64,000 nucleotides of DNA from assembly GCF_004118855.1 (NCBI RefSeq), contig NZ_PDKF01000004.1, positions 248,065 through 312,064 of the forward strand, in the 5' to 3' direction. Below the pieces are notes generated by a model that saw only the letters and a list, made by a program, of their open reading frames with translations, made no database searches and was not told the origin of the DNA. The position numbers and the translations under genes were made by a program. Positions 50,833-60,054 of the stretch are shown here, piece after piece. The stretch's first letter is position 1. The number at the start of each line of letters is the position of its first letter. This DNA comes from Arcobacter sp. CECT 8983 (GTDB lineage: Bacteria > Campylobacterota > Campylobacteria > Campylobacterales > Arcobacteraceae).

Positions 50833-53020
50833 TATTCTTACATGCCTCTTTTTTCAGACTATTCAGTGTTCCAAATATTCTTAAAGATTCTACTTCCACA
50901 GCCTTAGCTTTTTCATTTAAAACTTCATTTTCTGCTTTAGCTGCATTTGCATCTACCAACTCTTGAAGTTTACCTTTTAAGCTTACGTTTAATTTTTCAA
51001 GATCTTCAATAGCTGCGTAATCACAACTTGGATTAATCTCTAAGTACTCTTTAATCCAATCAGAAACTGCATAACAACTAGAAGTAGTCCATTTTTCATA
51101 TGTTCCAAGTTTTGAGTAAACATCATCTTTTAGACCTAATACATTTACTTTAAGATTAGCAGTATCATAAACTAAGTCAACATTACAAACTTCTTCTCTA
51201 GCTTCTTGTAAGAAACTAGCTCTTGAAGCTGCTGTTACTAAAGAGTTCGACATATTTGCAATATCATTTGACATTTTAGAAATTTGCTCTGCAACTTGTG
51301 CATTTTCTTGTGTTGCTCTATCTAATAAGTTAACGGCATCATTAATTTGTATTATTCCTCTTTCTTGCTCTTTAGAAGCATTTGCAACTTGTTCAATTTT
51401 TTCAATAGTTAAATTAATATTTTGATTTAACTCTTCATAACCAGAAATCATATTATCAGAGATTTGTTTTCCAGTATTAGTTTTCTCAGTTGCTTTTTCA
51501 ACAAGTTCTTTAATCTCTTTTGCTGCTTCAGCTGATCTACTTGCTAAATTTCTTACTTCCCCTGCAACAACTGCAAAACCTTTACCTGCTTCACCAGCTG
51601 TTGCTGCTTCAACTGCTGCATTAAGTGATAAAATATTTGTTTGAAAAGCAATTTGATCAATAACTTCAATAGCTTCATTAATAGAACTAACTTGTGAATT
51701 AATATCATCCATAGCAACGGCAGTTTCATTTGCAAGATTGTGACCATTTTGAGCTGATTTTGTTACATATCCTGCTAATGAAGTCATCTCATTTGAAGCT
51801 TCTGTATTACCTTTAATATTAGCAGTAATCTCTTCTAGTGCAGCTGCTGTTTCTTCTAAAGAAGCTGCTTGTTGATTTGATGATGTAGAAAGTTTATTTG
51901 ATGCAGTTGATAAAGTACGAGTACTCTCTTTTAGTGAATCACCTGTATTCATAATCATTGCTAAGATCTCTGATGTATTATTTCCTACAAGTTTAATTCC
52001 AGCTGCAAGTGAACCTAAATCCCCATAAATCCCCTTATCATCAATTTTATAATCAAATTTAGATTCTGAATAATTTTTTAGTGTGTCATTGATTTTATTA
52101 AGAGTCTCTTTTGTATGGTTAATCATTGCATTTAGTTTATTTTTTAAATCTTCTACATATGGATTAGACGCAGTAGAATTTACTTGATATACAAAGAAAC
52201 CATTTCCTGTTTTTTCTAAAATATCATTTGCTTCTTCAATAACTTTTTCATCTTGTTTTAGACCCGCTCGTACTTTATCCATATAAGAATTAAATAGTTG
52301 TGCTACTTCACCTATTTCATCTTTTGATTCAACGTCAAGTTTAATACTAGGGTCATTTGATTTTAATAAATTTTCAAAACCACTTTTAAGTGTTCCAATA
52401 GGTTTTGTTGCTCTTTTTACAATAATAAAAATTAGACCAATAGTAATCCAACCAAATACAGTTGAAACTGTAAGAATTTCAATAACTAATTGACCAATCT
52501 CTTCGTCAGCTTCTGAAAGAGAGAAAGTAAGGTCCATAATACCAATTACATCTCCTTCTTTTTGATTTGCGTGACACATTAAACATTCTTGTGATGCAAT
52601 CATAGGTTTGATCATTCTTAAAGCATGACCATCTTTATCGTTATTAGTTTCTAAAAGTTGATTTTCTTTTGTTTTAAATGATTTTAAAATATCAGGGTCA
52701 GTTGTGAATTTTGCACCTGGGTCATACATATCAATCAAAGGTTGACTTTTTGCAATTACAAGTTCTTTTACACCATGAATAGTTCTAGCTTCATCTTCTG
52801 CTTTTTTGATTTGTGCAGGATCCCCTGTATTCATTGCATTTCTTAGACTTTGGAACATTGCTGTATTTAGCATATCTAGATTCTTTTTTGTATTAGCAAT
52901 AGAATCTTCTCTTACTTGTTCTGTAGTCATGTATGTTACAATTAAACTCGAGAGAGACATCAAAATAAATAGAGAAACTATTATTTTGTTACTTATTTTT
53001 TTTGTAATTAATTCAATCAT
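50828..53020 (-). CDS. Methyl-accepting chemotaxis protein with periplasmic heme-c site
   Basis: 730 aa from the ATG at 53020 (AAGGTT behind it); the frame is open 48 codons further but with no start signal, and that stretch is near ruvA. Helices at about 12-31 and 178-201 bound a periplasmic DUF3365/Tll0287-like domain with C146-L-M-C149-H150, a heme-c attachment site. HAMP follows, then a signalling hairpin with the tip [18 protein letters not shown]. The last ~110 residues have [13 protein letters not shown], like a CZB zinc domain that lost its histidines. It may sense redox state, oxygen or nitric oxide through heme. Confidence 0.82.
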   Translation of the reverse strand: MIELITKKISNKIIVSLFILMSLSSLIVTYMTTEQVREDSIANTKKNLDMLNTAMFQSLRNAMNTGDPAQIKKAEDEARTIHGVKELVIAKSQPLIDMYDPGAKFTTDPDILKSFKTKENQLLETNNDKDGHALRMIKPMIASQECLMCHANQKEGDVIGIMDLTFSLSEADEEIGQLVIEILTVSTVFGWITIGLIFIIVKRATKPIGTLKSGFENLLKSNDPSIKLDVESKDEIGEVAQLFNSYMDKVRAGLKQDEKVIEEANDILEKTGNGFFVYQVNSTASNPYVEDLKNKLNAMINHTKETLNKINDTLKNYSESKFDYKIDDKGIYGDLGSLAAGIKLVGNNTSEILAMIMNTGDSLKESTRTLSTASNKLSTSSNQQAASLEETAAALEEITANIKGNTEASNEMTSLAGYVTKSAQNGHNLANETAVAMDDINSQVSSINEAIEVIDQIAFQTNILSLNAAVEAATAGEAGKGFAVVAGEVRNLASRSAEAAKEIKELVEKATEKTNTGKQISDNMISGYEELNQNINLTIEKIEQVANASKEQERGIIQINDAVNLLDRATQENAQVAEQISKMSNDIANMSNSLVTAASRASFLQEAREEVCNVDLVYDTANLKVNVLGLKDDVYSKLGTYEKWTTSSCYAVSDWIKEYLEINPSCDYAAIEDLEKLNVSLKGKLQELVDANAAKAENEVLNEKAKAVEVESLRIFGTLNSLKKEACKNK

Positions 53021-53116
53021 CAAAATAACCTTGATATTAAGCTTCGATATTATATAATGAAAATTATTTATTGTATATAAAAAGTAATAGAAAATTTTAA
53101 AATTTGAAAGAAAAAG

Positions 53117-53680
53117 ATGATTGTAGGCATTGAAGGAAGCATTGAAAAAAAGGAACCTACCCACTTACATCTTAATGTAAATGGTCTAATTTATGAGGTT
53201 TTTGTCTCAATAAATTGTAGCTCAAAAGTAACAGACAAGCGTGTTAAGCTTCATACAACTCATATTATCAGAGAAGATTCTCAAGCACTTTATGGCTTTT
53301 TAGACCCCAATGAAAAAAAATTATTTGATACAGTTATTAAAATAAATGGAGTAGGTCCAAAAGTAGCACTTGCAATTTGTTCTACTTTTACGCCAAGTTC
53401 ATTTGCACAAATTGTTAGTGAAAATGATGTATCTATGTTAAAAAGAGTTCCAGGGATTGGTCCAAAAGGTGCAAGTAGAATTTTAGTTGAGTTATCTGGG
53501 TTTATTGTGGATGATGAAGATGAAGGTTCAACTGGTGGTTCAAATGCAACACTTGAAGCTGCCCTTGCTTTAGAGTCTTTAGGCTTTAAAAAAGATGTTG
53601 TATCAAAAGCACTTAAAGCTTGCACAGGTACAAATACAAGTGATTTAGTAAAACAAGCACTTAAGCAATTACAAAAATAA
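53117..53680 (+). CDS. ruvA: Holliday junction branch migration protein RuvA
   Basis: 187 aa. OB fold (about 1-63), then two helix-hairpin-helix motifs ([15 protein letters not shown] and [15 protein letters not shown]), a Gly/Asp-rich linker and the C-terminal domain III ([16 protein letters not shown]). It forms a tetramer on Holliday junctions and works with RuvB. Complete. Confidence 0.96.
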   Translation: MIVGIEGSIEKKEPTHLHLNVNGLIYEVFVSINCSSKVTDKRVKLHTTHIIREDSQALYGFLDPNEKKLFDTVIKINGVGPKVALAICSTFTPSSFAQIVSENDVSMLKRVPGIGPKGASRILVELSGFIVDDEDEGSTGGSNATLEAALALESLGFKKDVVSKALKACTGTNTSDLVKQALKQLQK

Positions 53681-53692
53681 AATATAATAGTA

Positions 53693-53713
53693 AAAGCAAC
53701 TCGTTGCTTTCTT
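53693..53713 (+). terminator. Hairpin after ruvA
   Basis: AAAGCAA (53693-53699), loop CTCG, TTGCTTT (53704-53710), then CTTT. A -10-like TATAAT at 53683-53688 just before it means the hairpin could also be the 5' end of a ddl transcript. Confidence 0.6.
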
Positions 53714-53726
53714 TAGAGTTTTGATA

Positions 53727-53805
53727 CTTTTAAGGATTTTTTATAAATCCTGTTAAAAAGTAGTTATTATGAAATGGGTCCCTTTTAAATGGGACATTTA
53801 AAAGG
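53727..53805 (+). promoter_or_regulatory. Two-state 5' leader of ddl that can hide the ribosome binding site
   Basis: A first long hairpin covers about 53726-53761 (core AGGATTT 53733-53739 with AAATCCT 53745-53751). Then CCTTTTAAAT (53781-53790), loop GGGAC, ATTTAAAAGG (53796-53805) forms a perfect 10-bp stem that contains the first five bases of the ddl ribosome binding site AAAGGAG (53801-53807). A rival stem pairs GTCCC (53778-53782) with the loop bases GGGAC (53791-53795); it shares two bases with the first stem, so the two exclude each other and the rival frees the site. A riboswitch-like or RNA-thermometer role is inference. Confidence 0.6.
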
Positions 53806-53812
53806 AGATAGA

Positions 53813-54847
53813 TTGAAGTTAGGAATAGTTTTTGGTGGTAAATCATATGAGCATGAAATATCTATTGTTTCTGCTATTGCTATGAAAGATGTTTTAAAAG
53901 AAGAGTTAGTTTATATTTTTTGTGATTCAAATAGAGAATTTTATCATATTCCAACAGATAAAATAAAATCAAAACTATTTAGTAGTGGTGAATATAAAAA
54001 GTGTGACGTTTTAAACTTTTCAAAAGATGGTTTCACAAAAAAAGCAATGTTTAGTTCAAAACCTTTTGAGGTTGATGTTGTTTTAAATATTACTCATGGT
54101 GCAGATGGTGAAGATGGACTTTTAGCTTCTTTATTTGAGTATGCAAATATTTCTTATATAGGTCCTAGAAAAGGTGCTTGTAGTGTAAGTTTTAATAAGT
54201 TTTTAACAAAAGGTTATGCTCAAGGCGTAGGTGTGAAAGTTATTGATTATAAATATTACACAAAAAATGAAAAAGTAGAAGTTCACTCTTTCCCTGTTAT
54301 TATCAAACCAGTTAGTTTAGGAAGTTCTATTGGAGTATCAATTGTAAAATCAAAAGAAGAGTTAGATTATGCTCTTGATGTAGCTTTTGAGTTTGATGAA
54401 GCAGTTATTGTAGAACCATTTGTAGCAGGAATCAAAGAGTATAATTTAGCGGGTGCAAAAATAAATGGTGAATTTATATTCTCTATGATTGAAGAACCTC
54501 AAAAAGCTGAGTTTTTAGATTTTGATAAAAAGTATTTAGATTTTGCAAGAACTTCTGCTGCATTGGAAGCTGATATTTCTGAAGAACTTAAAGACAGAAT
54601 CAAAGAGTCTTTTAAAGCTATATACAACAATACTTTTGATGGTTCACTTATTAGATGTGACTTTTTTGTTCAAGAAGATGAAGTATATTTAAATGAAATA
54701 AATCCTATTCCTGGTTCTATGGCAAATTACTTATTTAAAGACTTTAATAATGTATTAACAACACTAGCTAAATCTTTACCAAAACAAAAAGATATTAAAA
54801 TAACATATGAATATGTAAATAAAATACAAGCATCAAAAGGTAAATAA
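53813..54847 (+). CDS. ddl: D-alanine--D-alanine ligase
   Basis: 344 aa from TTG at 53813, six bases after AAAGGAG; an ATG at 53789 lies inside the sequestering hairpin and is less likely. ATP-grasp features: GGKSYEHEISI, THGADGEDGLL, KPVSLGSSIGVSIV and NEINPIPGSM. It joins two D-Ala for peptidoglycan. First gene of a ddl-hydrolase-murF operon. Confidence 0.95.
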   Translation: MKLGIVFGGKSYEHEISIVSAIAMKDVLKEELVYIFCDSNREFYHIPTDKIKSKLFSSGEYKKCDVLNFSKDGFTKKAMFSSKPFEVDVVLNITHGADGEDGLLASLFEYANISYIGPRKGACSVSFNKFLTKGYAQGVGVKVIDYKYYTKNEKVEVHSFPVIIKPVSLGSSIGVSIVKSKEELDYALDVAFEFDEAVIVEPFVAGIKEYNLAGAKINGEFIFSMIEEPQKAEFLDFDKKYLDFARTSAALEADISEELKDRIKESFKAIYNNTFDGSLIRCDFFVQEDEVYLNEINPIPGSMANYLFKDFNNVLTTLAKSLPKQKDIKITYEYVNKIQASKGK

Positions 54848-54849
54848 AG

Positions 54850-55569
54850 TTGGCTTTAAAAAGCATTGAAGTACAAGACAGAAAATTTAATATCTCATAT
54901 GAGATAGTTAATCCTAGTCAAAAAAAAGATATAGTTATACTTCATGGTTGGGGTTCAAATAAAGAGATTATGAAACAAGCATTTGGTAATCTTTTACAAG
55001 ACTTTAGGCATATATATATTGATATGCCTGGTTTTGGAAAAAGTTCAAATGATTATGTTCTTACTACAAAAGATTATTCACTTATTATAAAAAAGTTTTT
55101 AGAAGCTTTAAATACAAATGTCATAGCAATAGCTGGACACTCATTTGGTGGAAAAGTTGCAACACTTATAAATCCAGATAATCTAATCTTACTAAGTACT
55201 GCTGGAATTTTAGAAAAAAAGAGTGCTTCAGTTAAAACAAAAATCTTTTTTGCAAAAACCTTTAATAAACTAGGTCTTAGAAAGCTTACTAAATCATTTA
55301 GAAGTGATGATGTAAAACAGATGAGCCATGAAATGTATGAGACTTTTAAAAATGTAGTAGATGAAGACTTCTGCTATATCTTTTCTTCTTTTGAAAAAAA
55401 TGCTATGATTTTTTGGGGGAAAGCAGATACTGCTACAACTCTTCCTTCAGGGGAAAAAATTCACAAACTTATCAAAAATAGTAGTTTTACAGCCTATGAA
55501 GGTGATCACTACTTCTTTTTAAAGCATGCAAAAGATATTTGTGAAAAAATTGAAAACGGATTAAAATAA
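54850..55569 (+). CDS. Alpha/beta hydrolase
   Basis: 239 aa with a TTG start two bases after ddl. Oxyanion region LHGWGSNKE, nucleophile elbow AGHSFGG, then the acid in WGKADTATTL and catalytic histidine in EGDHYFFLKH complete the triad. Substrate unknown. It is wedged between two peptidoglycan ligase genes and its stop overlaps the murF start, suggesting a linked envelope role. Confidence 0.85.
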   Translation: MALKSIEVQDRKFNISYEIVNPSQKKDIVILHGWGSNKEIMKQAFGNLLQDFRHIYIDMPGFGKSSNDYVLTTKDYSLIIKKFLEALNTNVIAIAGHSFGGKVATLINPDNLILLSTAGILEKKSASVKTKIFFAKTFNKLGLRKLTKSFRSDDVKQMSHEMYETFKNVVDEDFCYIFSSFEKNAMIFWGKADTATTLPSGEKIHKLIKNSSFTAYEGDHYFFLKHAKDICEKIENGLK

Positions 55570-57017
55570 TGGAAATACTAGAATACTTTTATATATTTAC
55601 ACATGTTTTACTAATCATGTCTTTAGGTTGGTATTTAATTACAAACTTACAATGGTACAACTATAAGCTAGAAAGAGTAGTTTTAAAACATCACAAGTGG
55701 CAATGGCACATTACATACTTTGTCTCTCCTATTGTACTGTTTCATCTATTACCAGATCTATATTTTTCTATTTATTTTTATTTAATTTATATGACAAGTT
55801 TTGTTCTTTGGAATAAAAAACTAGATAGATCTTTAGTTTTAACTTCTAGAGTAAAAAGATTTTTAGCGGTACTATTGTTTATAACTTTTGCACTTCATTT
55901 ACTTTGTATTTTAAGTGAATCTTGCCATGCAACGGCTATTTTTGTTCCTATTATTTTAACTCTTGCAGTTACATATTTAATGGAAAAAATGTTTTTTATT
56001 ACATTTAAAAATAAAGGTAAACAAAGATTACAAGCTATTCCACAACTAAGAACTATAGCTATTACTGCATCATATGGGAAAACTTCTATTAAAAACTATT
56101 TATACCATGTTTTAAAAAGAAAATATAAAGTATATAAAACTCCAAGGTCAGTAAATACAATTGCTGGAATAGTTCTAGATGTAAATAGAGATTTACCACT
56201 TGATACACAAATATATATTGCAGAAGCTGGTGCTAGACAAGAGGGTGATATAGAAGAAATCACTATGTATTTGGAACCTCAATATTGTATTTTAGGAAGT
56301 GTTGGTGAGCAACATATAGAATACTTTAAAACTATAGAAAATATTATCCATACAAAAATGGAGATACTAAAATCACCAAAGATGGTAAGAGGTTTTGTAC
56401 ATGAATCAGTTCCTTTAAAACAAGATTATGCAGAGATTACAAAATTTCCTGATAATCTAAATGTTACTATGTCAAACCTTGATGGTATATGGTTTGATAT
56501 TTTAATTGATGGGGAACAACAACATTTCCATGCTCCAGTTCTTGGAAGCTTTAATGCTATAAATCTTACGGCAGTTATTTTAGTAGCTTATGAACTTGGG
56601 ATGACTATTGATGAAATCAAACTTGCAATAAAAGATTTACCACAAGTAGAGCATAGACTTCAAAAAATAGAAGCAGGTGGAAAGATTATCATTGATGATA
56701 GTTTTAATGGAAACTTAGAAGGTATGCTTGAAGCTATAAATATTTGTTCAAAACATGAAGGAAGAAAAGTTATTATTACTCCAGGATTAGTTGAATCAAC
56801 TTCTGAAGCAAATATTTTACTTGCAAAAGAGATAAATGAGAAGTTTGATTTAGCAATAGTTACGGGAGAATTAAACTCACATTTACTTAGTTCTAATATT
56901 GATGAAGATAAAGTATTTGTATTAAAAGATAAATCAAAACTAGAAGATACTTTAGCATCAGTTACAAAAGAGGGTGATTTAATTCTTTTTGCAAATGATG
57001 CACCTAATTTTATATAA
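55569..57017 (+). CDS. murF: Mur ligase, MurF type, with membrane N-terminus
   Basis: 482 aa. The first ~130 residues hold about four hydrophobic segments. The Mur ligase core starts at the ATP loop TASYGKTSIKNYL (about 170) and continues with SVNTIAGIVLDV, the carbamylated-lysine region AEAGARQEGDIEEI and HRLQKIEAGGKIIIDDSFNGN. It adds D-Ala-D-Ala to the UDP-MurNAc-tripeptide. An N-terminal membrane extension is typical of Campylobacterota MurF; it is not seen in E. coli MurF. Position next to ddl supports the call. Confidence 0.85.
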   Translation: MEILEYFYIFTHVLLIMSLGWYLITNLQWYNYKLERVVLKHHKWQWHITYFVSPIVLFHLLPDLYFSIYFYLIYMTSFVLWNKKLDRSLVLTSRVKRFLAVLLFITFALHLLCILSESCHATAIFVPIILTLAVTYLMEKMFFITFKNKGKQRLQAIPQLRTIAITASYGKTSIKNYLYHVLKRKYKVYKTPRSVNTIAGIVLDVNRDLPLDTQIYIAEAGARQEGDIEEITMYLEPQYCILGSVGEQHIEYFKTIENIIHTKMEILKSPKMVRGFVHESVPLKQDYAEITKFPDNLNVTMSNLDGIWFDILIDGEQQHFHAPVLGSFNAINLTAVILVAYELGMTIDEIKLAIKDLPQVEHRLQKIEAGGKIIIDDSFNGNLEGMLEAINICSKHEGRKVIITPGLVESTSEANILLAKEINEKFDLAIVTGELNSHLLSSNIDEDKVFVLKDKSKLEDTLASVTKEGDLILFANDAPNFI

Positions 57018-57038
57018 GCAGCTGCTTATATAAAATTA
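57005..57038. terminator. 34-bp perfect palindrome at the end of murF
   Basis: The 34 bases at 57005-57038 read the same on both strands, centred on GCAGCTGC (57018-57025). The murF stop codon TAA is at 57015-57017, inside the left arm. It lacks a long T run, so it may be a terminator or a transcript-stabilising hairpin. Confidence 0.55.
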
Positions 57039-57122
57039 AATGAATAAGGAATAGTGAACAATGAATAATTACCATATCACATTAACTGCAAGCTATTCAT
57101 TTATTTTTCAAGGAAAAATATA

Positions 57123-57611
57123 ATGGAACACCTATACGCACCTTGGCGATACTCTTATGTTAGTGAAGAGAAAATAGAAGGATGTGTATTCTGTCATATA
57201 GCAAAAAATGTAGATGATGAAAAATATCAAGTTCTTTTTCATGATGAACTTTGCTATGTAGTTATGAATAAGTTTCCATATTCTCCTGGACATATGATGG
57301 TAATTCCATATTTTCATACAGACAAAATAGAAGAGTTAGAAGAAGAAACTTGGCTAAGAGTTTCTAAAAGAGCTAGACAAGCAGTGAAGCTATTAAAAGA
57401 AGTTATGCCTTGTGAAGGTGTTAATATTGGTATGAATCTTGGTAAAGCTGCTGGTGCAGGTATAGAACAACACGTACACTATCATGTACTTCCTAGATGG
57501 TTAGGTGATACAAACTTTATCTCAACTGTAGCAGGTGCAAGAGTTTATCCTGCCCAGTTTGATGAAATATTTGAGAAGCTTAAAGCTAATGCTTTAAAAT
57601 ACTTTGAATAA
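57123..57611 (+). CDS. HIT-family hydrolase
   Basis: 162 aa. The histidine triad HVHYHVLPRW (117-126) and an N-terminal CVFCHI zinc-type motif (21-26) match the bacterial diadenosine-polyphosphate/nucleotide hydrolase branch. It cleaves nucleotide phosphate bonds through a histidine intermediate. Size is typical. Confidence 0.9.
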   Translation: MEHLYAPWRYSYVSEEKIEGCVFCHIAKNVDDEKYQVLFHDELCYVVMNKFPYSPGHMMVIPYFHTDKIEELEEETWLRVSKRARQAVKLLKEVMPCEGVNIGMNLGKAAGAGIEQHVHYHVLPRWLGDTNFISTVAGARVYPAQFDEIFEKLKANALKYFE

Positions 57612-57640
57612 AAGGAGGGGAAAAGCCATCTTTTATTCAA
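57604..57640 (+). terminator. Hairpin after HIT gene
   Basis: TTGAATAAAAG (57604-57614) pairs with CTTTTATTCAA (57630-57640), an 11-bp perfect stem around the HIT stop codon (57609-57611). No T run follows. Confidence 0.55.
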
Positions 57641-57751
57641 TCTCTACGTTAAATCTTAAAATTTAGTCAGTCATTTACAATAGTAAACTCCTTCATAAAT
57701 TTTAATCTCTGTCTTAACCTTAAATAAAATATGACTTTTAGCATCTTTTGA

Positions 57752-57757
57752 TATAAT
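57752..57757 (+). promoter_or_regulatory. -10 box of the two-TM accessory gene
   Basis: TATAAT at 57752-57757; the start codon follows 24 bases later behind AAAGGTAAAA, a clean short leader that marks an independent unit. Confidence 0.5.
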
Positions 57758-57780
57758 ATAAAAAATTATAAAGGTAAAAA

Positions 57781-59115
57781 ATGGATATAACTAAGTTAGT
57801 TAATGAAGTATTTGCAAAGTCATTAAATTCAATTATAGTTGAAGAAATAAAAAACTTTTCTAAAGAAGATTACTATATTGAGAACTTTAGAAAGTCTATA
57901 TTGTACTTGAAATTGAGAATAAATACTCAAGCAGATGAGACAAAAGTTTTTATTAATGATAAATTAGAAGATTTTTTAAGATATACAAGTAGTAAAGCAC
58001 TGATAAATAATTACAAAATAGAACTAATTGATATAATGAACTATTTTATTAATTTACTTGAAGAAAATGAAAAAATATCTATTTCTAAAGAGGAATTTTC
58101 AAATAGGTATGATAAGTTGATTTCAATGATGAATAGAGATGTAAATAAGTCAAATTTATCATTGTATACAAAAGAAAATAAAAAGTTTAGAATATTTAGA
58201 AAAAATACTTCTATTGTTATAAGGCCTGAAAGTGATAATAATAATCTTACTTCAAGTAAAGAAAATTTAATCAAAATTGCTTATGGTGAGAAAGAGAATA
58301 ATTTAAAAGCATATACAACAATAATAATTGAAAAAATATTTGATAATTCTATATTTGATGAAATAGAAGGGGCTTCAAATGTTTTTGTAGATCAACTAAC
58401 AAATATGGATGAAAAAAATCAACGTATAAATAAACTAGAAGAAGATAAAGATAAGTTATATGGTGAGATAAAACAGTTAGAAGACAAATTAAATGAAAAT
58501 GAAGAATTATTTAAAGATGTAAAGTCAATGTATGAAAAATCTTCTTCTCTTGTTGATGAATATGAAAATGCAAAGGAGACGGTTCTAAGTGAATTAAAAG
58601 TTCATAAATCAACAAAATTCTGGGAACAACAAATAGCATTTTATACAAAGAGATATTGGATATATATAGGAATAGTTATTGTATTAATTAGCTTTTTATT
58701 GTATGGCATTTTTTATGTTGATAAACAGTTTGTCTCAGAGATGAATTCAGTTAGCCAAGAAAAGGTAGAAAAAGATATAGAATCAAAAAAAGATAAAAAA
58801 ACTGATCATAGTCTAATTATTAAAAGTGCAGATTTAATAAAATATGGTTTTATTATTTTATTTATTTCTCTTAATGTTTGGATTATAAGAATAGTAATGA
58901 AGATAGCCTTAAGTAATTATCATTTATCGATTGATGCAAAAGAGAGGGTAACTATGATTAATACATATTTAGCACTTATGAAAGAAGGTAATACTCTAGA
59001 AGAAAATGATAAAAGAATTATGATTGAAAGTATTTTTAGACAAACAAATCATGGGATTATAAAAGATGAAAGTAGTATAACTGTGACAGATATAATATCT
59101 TCAATCAAAAAATAA
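57781..59115 (+). CDS. Two-TM protein with coiled coil and DUF6161-like C-terminus
   Basis: 444 aa. Residues 1-200 are helical and charged; 205-270 form a coiled coil (RINKLEEDKDKLYGEIKQLE); helices at about 292-312 and 354-374 are membrane segments. After the second helix, HLSIDAKERVTMINTYLALM (381-400) and then SIFRQTNHGIIKD (417-429) resemble the DUF6161 signature of two-TM proteins often seen in accessory and defence regions. That match is from memory. It separates two core genes (HIT and def), has its own promoter and is more AT-rich in look than its neighbours. Confidence 0.5.
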   Translation: MDITKLVNEVFAKSLNSIIVEEIKNFSKEDYYIENFRKSILYLKLRINTQADETKVFINDKLEDFLRYTSSKALINNYKIELIDIMNYFINLLEENEKISISKEEFSNRYDKLISMMNRDVNKSNLSLYTKENKKFRIFRKNTSIVIRPESDNNNLTSSKENLIKIAYGEKENNLKAYTTIIIEKIFDNSIFDEIEGASNVFVDQLTNMDEKNQRINKLEEDKDKLYGEIKQLEDKLNENEELFKDVKSMYEKSSSLVDEYENAKETVLSELKVHKSTKFWEQQIAFYTKRYWIYIGIVIVLISFLLYGIFYVDKQFVSEMNSVSQEKVEKDIESKKDKKTDHSLIIKSADLIKYGFIILFISLNVWIIRIVMKIALSNYHLSIDAKERVTMINTYLALMKEGNTLEENDKRIMIESIFRQTNHGIIKDESSITVTDIISSIKK

Positions 59116-59125
59116 AGTGACCTAA

Positions 59126-59659
59126 ATGTTTTTCAAAAAGAAAGAATGCCCTATAGCAAAACTTGGTGAAAAAGTTTTAAGACAAAAAGCCAAAGAAGTA
59201 GAAAATATAAACTCAAAAGAGATACTAACTATTATAAAGAAAATGCTTGATTGTGTAAAATCAAGTAGGGGAGTTGGTCTTGCTGCTCCTCAAATCTTTG
59301 AAAGCTATAAAATACTTATAATCTCATCTCACCCAAATGATAGATATCCAAATGCTCCATTTATGGAAGATGAAATACTAATAAATCCAAAAATCCTAAG
59401 CAGGTCAGAAACTATAGAAAAAGATTGGGAAGGGTGTTTGAGTATTCCTGGAATTAGAGCTTTGGTTCCTAGACATAAGAGTGTAGAAGTTGAATACACA
59501 ACCTTAGAAGGTACAAAAACACAAGTTGTATTTGAAGATTTTGTTGCAAGAATATTTCAACATGAATATGATCATTTATTGGGGAAAGTTTATTTAGATA
59601 GAGTAGAAACTCCTAAAGATATAATCTCAGAAGAAGTTTATTTCAAAACTATAAAGTAG
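59126..59659 (+). CDS. def: Peptide deformylase
   Basis: 177 aa. The three motifs are present: GVGLAAPQI, EGCLSIPG and QHEYDHLLG, with the metal ligands Cys and two His. It removes the formyl group from new proteins. It sits ten bases after the two-TM gene. Confidence 0.97.
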   Translation: MFFKKKECPIAKLGEKVLRQKAKEVENINSKEILTIIKKMLDCVKSSRGVGLAAPQIFESYKILIISSHPNDRYPNAPFMEDEILINPKILSRSETIEKDWEGCLSIPGIRALVPRHKSVEVEYTTLEGTKTQVVFEDFVARIFQHEYDHLLGKVYLDRVETPKDIISEEVYFKTIK

Positions 59660-59684
59660 CAAAGAGTTTAACTCTTACTACTTT
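59653..59684. terminator. Bidirectional terminator after def
   Basis: AAAGTAG (59653-59659) pairs with CTACTTT (59678-59684) and, inside, AAGAGTT (59662-59668) with AACTCTT (59670-59676). It covers the def stop codon and lies between convergent genes. Confidence 0.65.
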
Positions 59685-59949
59685 AGTGTTCGCTATGTTC
59701 GTTAATCATAGTTTGTATTTTTTCTAAAATCTCTTTTGCTTGTTCTTCATCCATTTTTTCTTCATCAATTGCTAAAAGAATATTTTGAAGTTCTACTAAA
59801 AATGACTCCATATCTCTAACTTCTTCTAGTGTATCATCTGTTTGTTCATTGTTTTCAATAACTTTATGTAAATCTTCAACATAACTTTCAACTTCTGGTA
59901 TCAAGGTATCATGAACAAGTGAATATAATTCTTTTTTTATTTCTGACAT
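59683..59949 (-). CDS. Small acidic helical protein of unknown function
   Basis: 88 aa, very rich in Glu and Asp, with predicted long helices and no cysteine, membrane helix or known motif. AAGGGACAAA precedes the ATG. Function unknown. Confidence 0.55.
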   Translation of the reverse strand: MSEIKKELYSLVHDTLIPEVESYVEDLHKVIENNEQTDDTLEEVRDMESFLVELQNILLAIDEEKMDEEQAKEILEKIQTMINEHSEH

Positions 59950-60054
59950 TTTGTCCCTTTTTTCATTTTGTGTATTGTATCTTTATATAGAGAATACTTA
60001 GGTTAACTTTATCCTAGGATGATATACTTTTAATTAAAAATTTCAAGGCATAAA

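Noticed and set aside
53021..53164. Longer N-terminus of the chemoreceptor (to 53164)
   Set aside because: The extra 48 codons have no start signal, are hydrophobic noise before the true signal anchor and run back toward ruvA; the ATG at 53020 has AAGGTT and fits family size.
53789..53812. ATG start of ddl at 53789
   Set aside because: It has no ribosome binding site, sits inside the inverted repeat and adds eight residues that other Ddl proteins lack; TTG at 53813 follows AAAGGAG.
57062..57121. Tiny frame between murF and the HIT gene
   Set aside because: Fewer than 25 codons, no conserved look and it would overlap the leader of the HIT gene.
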